From contig LR990064.1 of the NCBI GenBank assembly GCA_905147135.1, forward strand, positions 13,906,001 to 13,970,000: a stretch of DNA of 64,000 bases, read 5' to 3'. The notes under the pieces were generated by a model. It saw only the letters and a list, made by a program, of their open reading frames with translations, did not search any database and had not been told where the DNA came from. This document shows, piece after piece, positions 20,406 through 31,800 of this stretch; within the stretch, counting starts at the first letter, position 1; each line of letters opens with the position of its first letter. The DNA is from Blastobasis lacticolella (taxonomy: Eukaryota; Arthropoda; Insecta; Lepidoptera; Blastobasidae). Position numbers and translations under genes: made by a program.

Positions 20406-20689
20406 GACTGTACTGAGACAGCTTCCGTTTACGAGATAGGGATAGTAGCTTCTGTACGACTTAGTTCTTATGGTCCGCCATATTTCATTCATAATGTACT
20501 GACATGGTTAAATTTATTATTTTATCAAATTGTTTGACATTTATATTTTTAGTTAATTGACATAAGTATGGAATTTGACATTGTTATTATTTTTATATTT
20601 TTGGTAATGAATTTAATAAGATATGGAATTGTAAAATCTAAAAAGATATGGAATTGTAAATTCTGAAATAAATTATTATTTATTTATTT

Positions 20690-20892
20690 AATGTACATAA
20701 CTCATGTATCAACTTGCATTCTATGGAAGAGCGGGGCTTCCTGCTACAGGTATTCTATACTTAAAAGGAAGATCCCAACCACTGTTGTATCTAATTGAGC
20801 ATGTTTATGAAATAAATAAAGTTTAAAAACTCAGAAAAGAGTCATCGTACATGGCCGCAGCGGATTCGAACCCCTTGCCACCGACGCTCCGA
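20690..20892 (-). mobile_element. SINE-2 head split by a small LINE end
   Basis: SINE pieces at 20690-20704 (ATGTACATAACTCA) and 20834-20892 (head with GGATTCGAACC). The insert between them is flanked by AACTCA on both sides. Confidence 0.75.
20705..20827 (+). mobile_element. 5'-truncated LINE 3' end inserted in SINE-2
   Basis: 123 bp ending ATGAAATAAATAAAGTTTAA, with AACTCA target duplication at 20699-20704 and 20828-20833. No coding sequence is left. The family is not identified. Confidence 0.7.
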
Positions 20893-21146
20893 CGGGACAA
20901 GCCTGTACCCCCCCCCATTTACCATAAAACCCTTCCCATCTATTCCCACAACACGACGAAAGGTCAAATGAGGAAATGCCAATGAAAATAAAACAGTATT
21001 TAGCATAGGCATGAAATGAAATATAAATTTGGGGTGCGTTGTAAAATTCCCATTGTTACACTGACTGAATTCGGAGAGTGAATAACTGAACGAATGGTTT
21101 GCTAGTGGTGTGGGAGTTTGATTCTGTTTTATCGAAGTTATTTTCG

Positions 21147-21491
21147 GAGGAGCTTCGGTGGTCTATTGGTTAGGAGTGCACTCGTACCCCGAGGGACAGG
21201 GTTCGAATCCCAGTGCTGACATATACCAATTATTATTATTAACTCTTTATTATTAACTTAAAACTCATTAGAAACATAGTCACAATACAAAGTACAAAGG
21301 CGAGCTTATCCCTTAAAGAGATCTCTGCACCAATGACTCTTGTCTGAGTTGCTCGTATGTACCTGCAGTAGTTGAACACTAACCGATGCTTTTACGTTGA
21401 GGGATTGCATAGTGGTGAAACCTGCACATTCAGGCGACTGAATGTGTAACCGTGATCCATCTGGCCACAACCGGGACATTAACGCCAAGAT
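21147..21491 (+). mobile_element. SINE-2 split by a LINE end
   Basis: Head GGAGCTTCGGTGGTCTATTG with B box GGTTCGAATCC at 21147-21230. The body resumes at 21329 and jumps from GTGATCCATCTGG straight to CCACAACCGGGACATTAACG, a ~130-bp internal deletion. Confidence 0.82.
21231..21328 (-). mobile_element. LINE 3' end inserted in SINE-2
   Basis: Minus-strand sequence reads GAGATCTCTTTAAGGGATAA, then GCTCGCCTTTGTAC, then AATAAAGAG and a short TAATAA tail. ACCAAT at 21225-21230 and 21329-21334 is the target duplication. Confidence 0.7.
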
Positions 21492-21520
21492 GCTTGTCTT
21501 TTTTATTCAATTTGAATTCA

Positions 21521-21725
21521 TTCATCATCATCACAGCCCACAATAGTCCACTGCAGGACTTAGGGCCTCGCCCACGAGAGGGAAGGTTATTGTCATAATC
21601 TCCACGGTTATCGAGCATTGGAGATCGCAGTGTTATAATATAACAATGGAAAACGCTGCTACCCATTTTCCAGCCTACGGAGACGCTTAGATCTTTGCCT
21701 CGAAATCATTAGTCGCCTTGTACGA
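21521..21725 (-). mobile_element. SINE-3 copy
   Basis: Minus-strand copy with CATCATCATCACAGCCCACA at its 3' end and GTCGCCTTGTACGAC near its 5' end. Confidence 0.82.
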
Positions 21726-21740
21726 CTGTAAGCCGTAGAC

Positions 21741-21930
21741 CACCACGCACACTAAGGTTGTGGAATAAACTACCTGGAGAGGTTTTCCCTGAAGAGTACA
21801 ACATGGAGTTCTTCAAGAAAGGGGTTAAAAGGTTTTTACGGGGTCGGCAACGGTATTGCAAACGTCCATAGGCTGCGGTGACTGCTTACCATCAGACAGG
21901 CCGTAAGCTTGTTTGCCACCTTAGTGGTAC
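21741..21930 (+). pseudogene. LINE-J3 C-terminal relic
   Basis: In frame it reads PRTLRLWNKLPGEVFPEEYN and MEFFKKGVKRFLRGRQR, then shifts and enters the 3' end (CTGCTTACCATCAGACAGGC). The same blocks occur in the larger copy at 34105. No catalytic residues. Confidence 0.8.
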
Positions 21931-21987
21931 AAATGGTTAGTCATTCATTATTATAACCACAAATCGACTATCGACTCGCCAGCACTA

Positions 21988-22065
21988 GCTCGCCGAATGA
22001 ACAGGACGCCGCCACGGCGTGTTTTTAATACAAATGCAAATTCTACGCATTAAAATTCGGCGAGC
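21988..22065. repeat. Short foldback
   Basis: Perfect 11-bp arms GCTCGCCGAAT (21988-21998) and ATTCGGCGAGC (22055-22065) with a 56-base loop. Confidence 0.8.
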
Positions 22066-22420
22066 GAAGTGGCCATGGAGTTATGACTGTCACCCAGCAC
22101 CGGTAGTGGGGATGAAATATTTACCCACCATTTTAGCGGCTCTTCATAGGCGGGAAAAATAAGGCGGGAATTTTTTTTTCTTTTCTTTCTGGCGCTGGAG
22201 ACTTGGGGATATTCTATTAGAGGTTTGAGGTCTGAATGCCTGGGATGGCTTTATTTGGAAGGATTGAAAGTGTCCGTTGATTTGAAGGTGTGAATGGAAA
22301 TTTGAAGGATTGTTTGGTTTGATTGTTAGGTACGTTGGAAAGTTAGGTTTTCCGAGTGACATTTTATTTTTTCGTGAGAACCTTACGTAAAATAGATGTT
22401 TGCGTAATATGAAATAGTTC
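22066..22420. other. Unassigned spacer
   Basis: A 92-codon open frame on the minus strand (22144-22422) is lysine- and serine-rich with no family resemblance and is probably chance. Confidence 0.45.
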
Positions 22421-22510
22421 AAGAGGTATATTGGTAAATATATTTAAAGGTCTCCTTAATAGCGGGCAACGCATTGCCTGATGGTAAGTAGTCACCGCTA
22501 CCGACACTGC
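22421..22510 (+). mobile_element. LINE-J1-like 3' end fragment
   Basis: GTTCAAGAGGTATATTGGTA and GCGGGCAACGCATTGCCTGA resemble the J1 end, with divergence. Confidence 0.45.
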
Positions 22511-22772
22511 AAAAACATTTTCACCCCTTTGTTGTTCTCTCCGGGAAAAACCACAACCACCACCTCTGCACTGAAAACAGTTTTCACGTTGACAAATTGA
22601 CCAAAAGTGGATGACATTCTATGAAGGGGTTCGTCACCCATACTAAATTTCTCTTACCATTCCTTCATTCGTTTGAGTGTTTAGTACTTGTATTGTATTG
22701 TAATTGTTTATACGCTTAGTAATTAATCAAACTAACCGCGAAATTTCTATAGCTTAATTATATGAAATAAAG

Positions 22773-22915
22773 CAATTCAAGAAATGCGTGAAAAGGTTTT
22801 TACGTGGTCAGCAACGCGTGGGTGATGCCCCTGGTATTGCAAACGTCCATAGGTTGCGGTGACTGCTTACCATCAGGCGGGACTTTAGCTTGTTAGCCAC
22901 TTTAGTGGTATAAAA
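22773..22915 (+). mobile_element. LINE-J3 3' end fragment
   Basis: GTTTTTACGTGGTCAGCAAC, GTATTGCAAACGTCCATAGG, and CTTTAGTGGTATAAAAAAG match J3. Confidence 0.8.
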
Positions 22916-23589
22916 AAGTGTTATCTAAAAAACATTATTATTATTGTTGTTGAAACTACGTTGTTTTGTGATTGTATTATTTTGCTTTTTCATTGCTTTG
23001 TTTTATATTATTAACATGTAGAAATCAATTTCCAATTGCGCAAACATACATAAAAAACGTCAAACCCTTGCAAAAATGTACATAAAAGGTTACATAAAAT
23101 TTGTATGAAAAACGTTATACCTTACCTTAAATAAATACATTAATATTAATATTATATATATTAAAATAGTAAAATTAAACAAAGTAAATAATAATAAGAA
23201 TTTAGTATTATTACAAAAACGCGACAAACCCATAAAAACGCACCATTTCTACAAGTCCATAATGCATTGCTCATCTCTACTCAAACGCACTTAGCGCGGT
23301 GCACTTTTCTACGCGAGTGTGCACTCTGGGCATGCACTTTTGTGCCCAAGTGTACCGCCTTTTGGCATGTCTATGTGGAGCGTAAGATAGTGAGTTTGTG
23401 CTTCAGTTTTTTTCTTCATAACTGATGTCAGGCTCTGAGGAGCAGGTCGGATTTTTTATTCTTATTCTAGTTAATAGCCCCTGGTATACAGGTAGGTACA
23501 CAAGTTGAAAGACATTTAAATGCCCGATTGTACAAAGCTTATGCAATACTGAAAGGAAGTGTATCCCATGCGCGCCCCATACAAACGTA
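22916..23589. other. AT-rich spacer
   Basis: No gene is recognised. Confidence 0.4.
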
Positions 23590-23720
23590 GTTCGATCATA
23601 TTTTCAATATTACGCTATCAAAGCCAACGAAATTTTGTACACGTGATCCAAAAAGTTATATATATGCTTGTGGTTTGTCAGATTTTCGTTAAAGTAAATA
23701 GTTTTACAATTACACGGGAT
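23590..23720. repeat. REP-R dispersed repeat
   Basis: GCTATCAAAGCCAACGAAAT and TTTGTCAGATTTTCGTTAAA match the copy at 16255. Confidence 0.5.
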
Positions 23721-23757
23721 TTTAAATTTCAATAGTAATTTCAAATGAAAATGTGTG

Positions 23758-23850
23758 GTAGTGCGTCAGCGCATCGTAAATTCCGCGATGCGTTGTACGA
23801 CGTCGTATTCTATATTTCTACGATGCGTCGTCGTGCCGCAGTGTTGTGGC
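23758..23850. repeat. CG-rich palindromic cluster
   Basis: Overlapping inverted motifs CGCATCG / CGATGCG and ACGACG / CGTCGT stand out in an AT-rich region. May be a short foldback element; unassigned. Confidence 0.5.
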
Positions 23851-24195
23851 TTGGCCTTAATAATTCGCTGCAAAAGCTAAACTGTCAAAAATCTTTATTC
23901 TAAAACCTGATTTCCACGCGAAGAAAGTCACGAGCAAAAACTAGTAAGAAATATTTGTTTTGTAGACAGGTTTTTCTGATATCTGTCGGCTTGCCTCAAA
24001 GGTATTCAAGGTACAAAGGAGAGCGTAGGCTGTCTTTTGGCCCTTTCACAGAAACTGCCTATTATTAGCTAGCAGTATTTGTTGTATCCTCATCAATGTC
24101 TAGATCTACAATCCTCACGTCCGCTCTCATAATTGGGATCCCAATTATTATCTAGGTCCTAGAAGATGGATTAATTCAAAATATAAATAAATAAT
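23851..24195. other. Unassigned spacer
   Basis: No gene or repeat family is recognised. Confidence 0.45.
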
Positions 24196-24443
24196 AAATA
24201 AATAAATAATCGTGGACAAATTCACACAGCGCCATCTAGCCCCAAAGTAAGCAAAGCTTGTGTTATGGGTGCTAGACACCTGATAAACTACTTATATACT
24301 TTTAAATACATACTTATTATACATATAACACCCAGACCCGTAACAGAAATTAAAATTCATCATTTCAATTTCTGCCCGGCCGGGAATCGAACCCGGGACC
24401 TCTTGCAGACCGGCATGTTGACCACTGAACCACTCAGGTTGTC
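24196..24443 (-). mobile_element. SINE-1, full length
   Basis: Clean copy from the AAAT tail through TTCACACAGCGCCATCTAGC to the head with an intact B box (complement of GGTTCGATTCC). Confidence 0.92.
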
Positions 24444-24559
24444 AAATGAATCTGTCTGTCAAGTGAATGGTGTGTAAATATGAATCTGTCGAGCGTCGGT
24501 AGCCTAAACGCTTTATTGTGTTCGACTCAAAGATTTTTACATAATAATATTACGCACGC

Positions 24560-24688
24560 ACTGGGCATCCTCGATTGGCAGGAGATGATGCAGGATAGAA
24601 GGAGGTGGCGTTCTCTGGTGTCGAAGGCCAAAATCCACTTTGGGCCGCTGCGCCAGCGCAGTAATTAAGTAAGTAATAATATATACAG
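24560..24688 (+). pseudogene. LINE C-terminal tip (LINE-W)
   Basis: Reads ILDWQEMMQDRRRWRSLVSK then AKIHFGPLRQ and a stop, followed by TAAGTAAG repeats. A second, internally deleted copy lies at 55497-55570. WRSLVS.AK.HFG is a common C-terminal ending of lepidopteran LINE proteins. Confidence 0.6.
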
Positions 24689-24689
24689 C

Positions 24690-25070
24690 AAGTCTGTAGT
24701 CCGACTCGTAAGCGAGAGGTACAGAGTGTCGATCCCCAGTACCGTCATGTCATCGTCATAATCCTGGCCATAAATCCTGGTTTCGCTACAGTCCGGGGTT
24801 CGCCCAACGCCACCATGCACCAGTACCTATTTCAGAGCTACGTGAATTAGTTGAACACTAACTGAGGCTATCACGGTGAGGGAAAACATCGTGATGAAAC
24901 CTGCACATTCAGGAATCTGAATACGTAACCATGATCCAATCTGGTCAGGTTCCCCTATTAACAGAGTCACGAAGGTCAGATGGCAGTCGCTCTTCTGCGA
25001 AATCCTGGATCATGGTCAAGGTGTCTATTCTCACGTACGAGAGTACAACCGGGATATTAACGCCATGATA
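24690..25070 (+). mobile_element. SINE-2 with a small insert in the head
   Basis: Head from GTAGTCCGACTCGTAAGCGA to CCGTCATG, then ~65 bp of foreign sequence (to about 24815), then the normal body from GCACCAGTACC to GGGATATTAACGCCATGATA. Confidence 0.8.
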
Positions 25071-25189
25071 ATGATTATTATTACAGTCAAGTATGATTTT
25101 GTCTCAATGAAAACTGCCAAACTATCTTCCATATCATGATTTAACTGTAATTAGGCATTTCGAATACTGTTTTTAACCCTTCACGAAAA

Positions 25190-25385
25190 AAGAGGGAGGT
25201 TATAAGTTCGACATGTGTATCTCTGGCTCTATGGTCGTGTGTCTGTCTGTCGCATCATAATTCACGGACGGAAGGATTTCAGATGATTCCTAGCTTTGTT
25301 TCATTAAAATCGGTTCAGTACTTTAGAACATATTTGAATAAATGTAACATTGGTCAAAAGTTACTCAACTTCTGCAATTCCGAGA
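25190..25385. repeat. REP-O dispersed repeat
   Basis: GAGGGAGGTTATAAGTTCGA, GATTCCTAGCTTTGTTTCAT, and TCGGTTCAGTACTTTAGAAC blocks recur in the other REP-O copies. Confidence 0.55.
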
Positions 25386-26454
25386 ATTTGCAACATAAAG
25401 AAAAGCCCTATTAGTCGACAGTAAATACCAAAGGTCGACACGAGGGTATCTCATATCTACATACAGATATTACGTATGTCTCCATATCAGTGAATGTCCA
25501 CAGCGTAAATAACCTTGCCTCAAGGCAGAACATTGGTCATATAAAATTACAGATAACTAGCAGTTACGATTTTTCGCTTCGCTACTCCAGTAGTATTTCA
25601 GTTTATTTATTACAAACCAAAATACAAAATCTTTTCTCTCAATAATTTTGTACAGAAAATTTTTAAAGAAAAAGTTTGTTTAATCGTGGTCGGGTTTGTT
25701 AACAGACATTATAAAAATATTACAAAGAATTCCTCCATGAGTTTGTTAATTTGTTGTTAAGTTTTTACTTGGAAAACGTAATATAATAATTTCTTTTTCT
25801 ACGTATAATCCATTTGGGTACTGTAAAACATTTTGCTTCAATTTTCTTATTTTGATTTTATGTTTTGTTAGCTTTTATGTTATAACTAGGCTTCCTGAGG
25901 AGTCCGCCTATGCGTACCTACACTACCCCTATTTCCACCGCAAAACCAAGTATCGTTATTATTTTTATCTTATAGTAGGCAATCAGGGATACCTATTATA
26001 AAATAAAATCTCTGTCAGTCTCTTGATAATCTAACTTAACACCACTGTAACTCCCTAAGCTGGTCACTGTGATTCCATCCGATGTCAAGAGCACCGAAAC
26101 TATCATATTAATTTTTATTACGTATTTTAAGTAGCCTCAATTTTTACTGCAAAGTAAAATATCACATCTGCGCATTCCTACCATCACAGTCCTTCGCTGA
26201 CCACGTCCACTGAATAGGCCCCCATGAAATACTTAATAGGGGCTTAATGGACCCCCTATTACTGTCGTGAGACTTGTCGCTATGCCCCAGGCGACAGTGG
26301 TAGCTGCCTGAAACCTATTCATGTGGGTACTTTTGACCCAACCCTCAGTTATTGGGTTAGATCGAAGATCTTGCATATGGGCGGTTAGGCTGGTTAAATG
26401 ACGCTGACGAAATATAATTGTGGGTATATTTTACCCGGACTGTATTTTTGTACG
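25386..26454. other. AT-rich sequence, nothing assigned
   Basis: About 1.07 kb with no recognisable gene or repeat. Confidence 0.45.
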
Positions 26455-26600
26455 TCGACGCAAAAAATTCTGTTAAGTTTGATGTAAATCTATCTGTAAA
26501 TCTGTGTATCTGTCTGTAGCATTCCGCATCGCAGCTCCGGAATGAAAAACAATTTTATAGAGACGATTCTTAGATTTGCCTCATTAAAATAGGTTCAGGA
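26455..26600. repeat. REP-O dispersed repeat, diverged
   Basis: ATTCCGCATCGCAGCTCCGG and ATAGGTTCAGGACTTTGGGA resemble REP-O. Confidence 0.45.
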
Positions 26601-26814
26601 CTTTGGGAATTATTTGATAATAATAAGTAGATTTTGTCTATAATTTCGTTATTTGTGAAATTATTGATTAAAACTGAGCCAATGTTTATAATTTGGCTAC
26701 TGCAGTGGCCCAATCATAAAGTAAATTAATAAATGAACATGACTACAGAGCTCGAATAAATTCAGTTACTAAATAGCGAGTACCTATTAAGTAATGATTG
26801 ATAACCCGTCGTAC

Positions 26815-27665
26815 CCTTGGGTACGCTGACGACAGCACAGTAACGGATAGATCTGTTAGAGGCAAAAGCTAACAGGGACAACATTCAGTCTTGTCGAGAG
26901 GCCATGGTTAGGCGTTTGAACGAAGCTCTCAAAGCAGTCTCCGACTGGGGCGAAGCCAATCTAGCTGCGATCAACGCTACCAAAACACAGGCTTGTTTGT
27001 TTTCCGCCAAACGGAATCCATTCCGTCTAACTCCGGCTTTCCGGGATGTAGCTGTGGAAATTACCGACAATTTACTTAACTTTGGACAGTACATCGAATC
27101 CAAGCCAAGAAACTTGGTATCCTCTCGAAGGTCAGGCGGCGAAGGAATGGTACTTCACTTCAAAGCAGTTGCTTTAATTATATTAAGCACAAGTCCGATC
27201 ATGCATCTCTGGGATGGATCAGCCACACCAACTGACCGCTTTGGATTCGGTGAAAAACGTGCAAAGAAGATAGTTTGTGACCCGCAATTAATTGAGGCTA
27301 AGCTGCAGAGCCTCGAGCATCGGTGCAGGGTTGCGTGTCTGTCGGTCTTCTACAGGTTGCATTTTGGAGAGTGTGCGAAACAGTTGCACGACCTCATTCC
27401 GCCGGCCCCTTTCCGCCATCGGGAAACGCGTTCCGGGCGAGCGCTTCATCCTTATGTCGTGGATCTTCCAGCTACCCGCACGAGCCGCTTTGGTTCAACC
27501 TTTATAATGCGAACGGCTAAGGAATGGAACGCGTTGCCTGCGATTGTATTCCCTGATCACTATAATCACTATAATCTGGACGCCTTCAAGGCTAGAGTGA
27601 ATAGGCTACCTATATAATAACTTAACACCAAGTGAGATGGCGCTCAAATGCCTGGATAGTCTAAA
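26815..27665 (+). pseudogene. LINE-J2 reverse transcriptase, longest relic
   Basis: A Jockey-like LINE piece that starts at the catalytic box: codons at 26822-26833 read YADD, followed by STVTDR. A frameshift lies soon after, and from 26904 a 237-codon frame continues: [20 protein letters not shown] (post-YADD palm and thumb), a degraded middle, then [54 protein letters not shown], and [11 protein letters not shown]. It stops at 27615-27617. The middle (about 27100-27240) departs from the family and probably holds two compensating frameshifts. All N-terminal domains are missing. Related pieces lie at 3785, 5820, 32318, 35230, 39641 and 54961. Confidence 0.88.
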
Positions 27666-28376
27666 ATTAAAAAAAAGAAAAAGACAATAATTATGTGGAC
27701 AAATAGATGATTGGCAAATTTACATAATTCCTCTCTCAAAACATTATTGTTTCAACGTACATTATCGCCGCAATTTCTCACTAGATCAAAGCGCACAAAA
27801 TCGCTGCCCAAAACTAGTTTAATAAACCGATAAAACGGTAAGCGAAGTCGTCGGAAAGATGTCCAACCCCTCCAGCTACGGGCTAACTTCGCAACTCAAC
27901 TACAGGAGGCCAAGTCAAACAGAATAAAATTAATAACCCTCCCATTTGCGATATTCGGCAAAATATTAAACTAGAAATTAATATAGCTAAAACTCTGGAT
28001 CCTACACAAATAGGTTTCAGAGGGTTTCCGGCTACTTGGCAAATAATATCCTGTAGCCGTTGAAAGAGACAGTCGGGACTCGGAAAGGGTGGGTGAAAAA
28101 GGCCCGGTGCTCGAAATGATAACAAGTTATTTTCAGCTAGCTAATAGATGCGACTTTATTCAGACAGACAGCCCAAATATTGAAAACGATGACATCTACC
28201 GCAGGCTGTCATTGCCACGAAGCTGACAACTCTCATGTCTATTCCACTGGCTACCTTGCCTTTCAAACCTGATATTATCGCGCTGCGCATTTAATAATCA
28301 TTCATTGAACACAAAATTCAAAACAACAGTACCTTTTTGATATAAATAAACTCAGTATTCTCGGAGATTCGAACTC
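27666..28376. other. Mostly unassigned
   Basis: The part at 28150-28270 has blocks that may be an old LINE 3' end. No gene is recognised. Confidence 0.4.
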
Positions 28377-28729
28377 GGAGCGTCGGTGGCCGAGTGGTAT
28401 ATACGACTCGTAAGCCAGAGGTCCCGGGTTCGAATCCCGCTCCGGCCATGTACCTACCAATGACTGTTTTCTGAGTTATGTACATTAGTTGAATTCTAAC
28501 CGATGCTCTTACGGTGAGGGCAAACATCGTGATGAAACCTGCACATTCAGGCGACTGGATGTGTAACCATGATCCAATCTGGTCAGGTTCCCCTGGTAGC
28601 AGGGTCATGGAGGTCAGATGGCAGTCGCTTCACTGTAATTACCTGACCTGCCAAATCCTGGATCATAGTCAAGGCGGACCCCGGGCCCTCATGCGCGAGA
28701 CCACAACCGGGACATTAGCGCCAAGATGT
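28377..28729 (+). mobile_element. SINE-2, full length
   Basis: Best preserved copy with head, both internal promoter boxes, all body blocks, and CGCCAAGATG at the 3' end. An overlapping 96-codon minus-strand frame is repeat-derived and not a gene. Confidence 0.93.
28387..28437 (+). promoter_or_regulatory. SINE-2 internal RNA polymerase III promoter
   Basis: Box A TGGCCGAGTGG (28387-28397) and box B GGTTCGAATCC (28427-28437) match tRNA-type promoters. Spacing is right for a Leu/Ser-like tRNA ancestor. Confidence 0.8.
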
Positions 28730-28887
28730 TATTTTTTTAAACTCTGTATTGAATTACTTTTTGTACACTAGTTCAACTTTTTTATTAAATTGTTATCGGT
28801 TACGAATTACTCATCTTCAGGCAATGATTGAATGTTTTGTTTACATAAATATGTTGTACGGCTAAGCAACCATTTAAGCAAATGTGG

Positions 28888-29138
28888 GTAGAGCTCGTCT
28901 TATCTAAAATGACGCGCCCCACTATCGCATTACCGCACACAAGCAAGTTTAAAATATGGACGCAACAAATATACAAATGCCGTTGTAATTGGTCATTCAG
29001 TTGCGATTCATACGTAGGAACACGCGTCGTTCATTGGCTCCCACACAGATGAAGTGTCGTTATCAATATTTGCACTCACACATCGAAATCAACTAACTAA
29101 GTAGTGGGGCGCGTCATCTTAGACTAGACGAGCTCTAC
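28888..29138 (+). mobile_element. MITE-2 copy
   Basis: ~250 bp with ~35-bp inverted ends, GAGCTCGTCTTATCTAAAAT and the complement of ATCTTAGACTAGACGAGCTC. TA lies at both ends (28889-28890, 29136-29137), as expected for Tc1/mariner-type target duplication. Confidence 0.88.
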
Positions 29139-29145
29139 TGACATG

Positions 29146-29400
29146 TTTTTTTTCTACTTCTCAGTGATAAACAAGCTGAAAGCCCACCTGATGGTAAGCG
29201 GTAACTGTCTCCCATAACATCTACAATTCATACATTTAGGCAAGCAACAAAAATGCAGAACCGCAGGTGCGATGTCACTGTAAGGACTAAGATGAAATCC
29301 CTCATGCCCGTAATTGCACTGGCTACCTTATCCAGCTAACCGGGACACAACAATGCAAGCATTGTTGCTTGGCGACAGAAATAGATAAGGCGGTGGTATT
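29146..29400 (-). mobile_element. LINE 3' end (unnamed family)
   Basis: T-run, then GCCCACCTGATGGTAAGCGG, ATTCATACATTTAGGCAAGC, GCAGGTGCGATGTCACTGTA. This is the form of a LINE 3' end on the minus strand. A small piece recurs at 45815-45880. Confidence 0.55.
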
Positions 29401-30781
29401 CACCCAAACCGACTCCTTGGGCTTGGTTCAGTTCTACCACCTGATCAATCATGTTAAAATGTCACAGTACGGAGATTTTAACATTATTCAATCACAATAT
29501 TCATACTGTCGGTACCCACATTAGTTTTAATTATTGCCTGACTGTACCTACACATTGATTACTATTCAAATTGCGCTATATTTCCAGGCCCACAGAGAGC
29601 TGACCACTGAGACTCTCATTGATGACTATTTGCAAATCCTATAAATGAATCAAAAACCACCCAATTAAATGCTAGCTAAGTAAACGATACAGTTATGAAT
29701 AAACACAAAATTTCGCTTAAAACCCTAAGGAAAACCTTTATCCAAATATCCATAATAATTCAGTAAAAACCTCTTTATGATTTCTGAAGATTCATTTTTC
29801 AAATAAAATTTTACGCAGTTACGAACCCCTTTCAAAAGGGTAGTTAGAATGTAAATAAATTATCTGTTTACTTAACCCTTGGAAGCAGGCTCGTTCATTT
29901 CGCTCATCCACTTGTCCCGAGCTCTTTAAAAATCCAACAATATGTATCTATATATATTTATGGTGCATTATAATGCAAATAATTCCAGAATACTTAGGCC
30001 TCCCTCTCCTAACCCTACGCTGCTACTTGGGTCGTAAATACCCATGGGCATTATGCCCGAGCTTGGGGTTTAAGTGGCCTTTCAGACCACCTGAATGACT
30101 AAGTTTTCAACCCTCACCATGCCAACGGGTAAAATGAGCCCATATTTTTTAATTTACCCCTCCAAAAATAAGCTTGTAATTTTTGATTGCCGGGATTTTT
30201 GACGTCCCGGAGTTTTAATGATCGGGCCGAATTGTAGTCTCGGCTGTAATTGGAGTAATTGTCTGGTGGGATTGAGCGTTCGAGGCGAAGTGTTGTTCTG
30301 TTTTGCGATTACTTTCTGTTTTATTTTCCTTTTTCGGACGACGACGCTTTTTGTTTTACAGCCCTGGCGTCGTTTCAGTAACGTTTACAGTTCTAAACAG
30401 CAATTATTATGTGTAATAGGGGATGAATGTTGGCGTTAAAGATAAATGTAATTATTATTTTGGGAATTTTATAGGTGCTGTGCAATCAATTATGGTGATG
30501 ATTACTAATATTATCTGAGTTAGGTGTGGGGAAGGATGATACATTAGTTTTTTAAGTGAATCTTGCACTTATGCATCCATTAGTTTGTATGTTAGTTTTA
30601 TTGGCCGCTTTAATTCATTCTATCTTGTAGACTTAAATGTGGAAGCATCGGTTTCAGTTATACATTTTCTATTGCAACTGATGAGTGAAGCGCAAAAACT
30701 GCGACTAAAAGAAATTGATGAACTAAATTCGTACTAATTTTACATAGGTACATGTTATTGTTACTGTTATCATACAAACGC
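29401..30781. other. Apparently unique sequence
   Basis: About 1.4 kb without recognised repeats. A 73-codon frame at 30218-30439 has no family resemblance. This could be single-copy host sequence. Confidence 0.45.
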
Positions 30782-30882
30782 ATGTATAATAAGTGTGTAT
30801 TTAAAAAAGTATATAAGTACAAACAACACAACCTTTGCTTACTTCGGCGCTAGATGGCGTTGTGTGAATTTATCCAAGCACA
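30782..30882 (+). mobile_element. SINE-1, 3' half
   Basis: ATGTATAATAAGTGTGTATT to GCGCTAGATGGCGTTGTGTG. Head missing. Confidence 0.8.
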
Positions 30883-31544
30883 CATACAGATAGCATTACA
30901 TATCCTCCCCGTCGAGGTAGACAGAGACGACAATTTTCCACATATTAAGAAACCTGATATACCCCTATCGCTTCCCATTTAGGAAAGTCAAATTATCAAA
31001 TTAGAGAAACGACTCAATCGAGATTTTCCTACATACTAACGACCTCATATACCCCTATTGCTTCCCATTATAGAAAAGTCAAACAACAAAATTAGCAGAA
31101 CGAGTCAATCAGCGCGTGGTCTAATTAAAAAACAATTACACTCGAGACAAATTTAACGTGGATCGTAATTAACAACCATTCAGGGGTTCTCGAGGAAAAC
31201 CCCGCTTTTTTTCTATTCCACCGTCCCGTCTTGAAATTGCGAAAGCCTCTTTTAAAATAATAGAGAGTGGGTCTGAGAGACCCTCGGCAGGTTGAATGGA
31301 GGGCTCGAGTGTCGGGTATATTTTGCAGGTTGGAGGGACGGTGGCGGTTTTTTGTAGGCCGGTTTTAGTTACAGATATTGTGCGTGCTAATATTACGCTA
31401 AACCGACGAGCGTACGAAATAATACTAAAAAGTCTTTGGTGAAATGTTATATGTTTTTTCAGGGGTATGTCATACAGGGAGGCAAATGAGTAAGTTATCA
31501 CCGCCGCCCCTGGACATATGCAAGTTTTTTTATACTAATATAGG
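30883..31544. other. Apparently unique sequence
   Basis: Contains two similar ~75-bp blocks at 30948-31020 and 31030-31105 (CATATACCCCTAT...CTTCCCATT...GAAAAGTCAAA), an old local duplication. A 110-codon minus-strand frame (31169-31501) has no family resemblance. Confidence 0.5.
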
Positions 31545-31800
31545 TAGAGCTCGTCTAATCTAAAATGACGCGCCCCACTACTAAGTAAGTTGATTTTGAT
31601 GTGTGAGTGCAAATATTGATAACGACACTTCATCTGTGTGGGAGCCAATGAACGACGCGTGCTCCTACGTTTAAATCTCACCGGCAACTGAATGACCAAT
31701 TACAACGGCATTTGTATATGATTGCGTCCATATTTTAAACTTGCTTGTGTGCGTTAATGCGATAGTGGGACGCGTCATTTTAGACTTGACGAGCTTTAGC
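31545..31800 (-). mobile_element. MITE-2 copy, inverted
   Basis: Reverse orientation relative to the copy at 28888. Ends TAGAGCTCGTCTAATCTAAA and the complement at the right with two mismatches. Confidence 0.88.

Noticed and set aside
28318..28608. A 96-codon minus-strand frame.
   Set aside because: It lies within SINE-2. Similar frames appear in other SINE-2 copies (for example 47570-47758), so it is repeat-derived.
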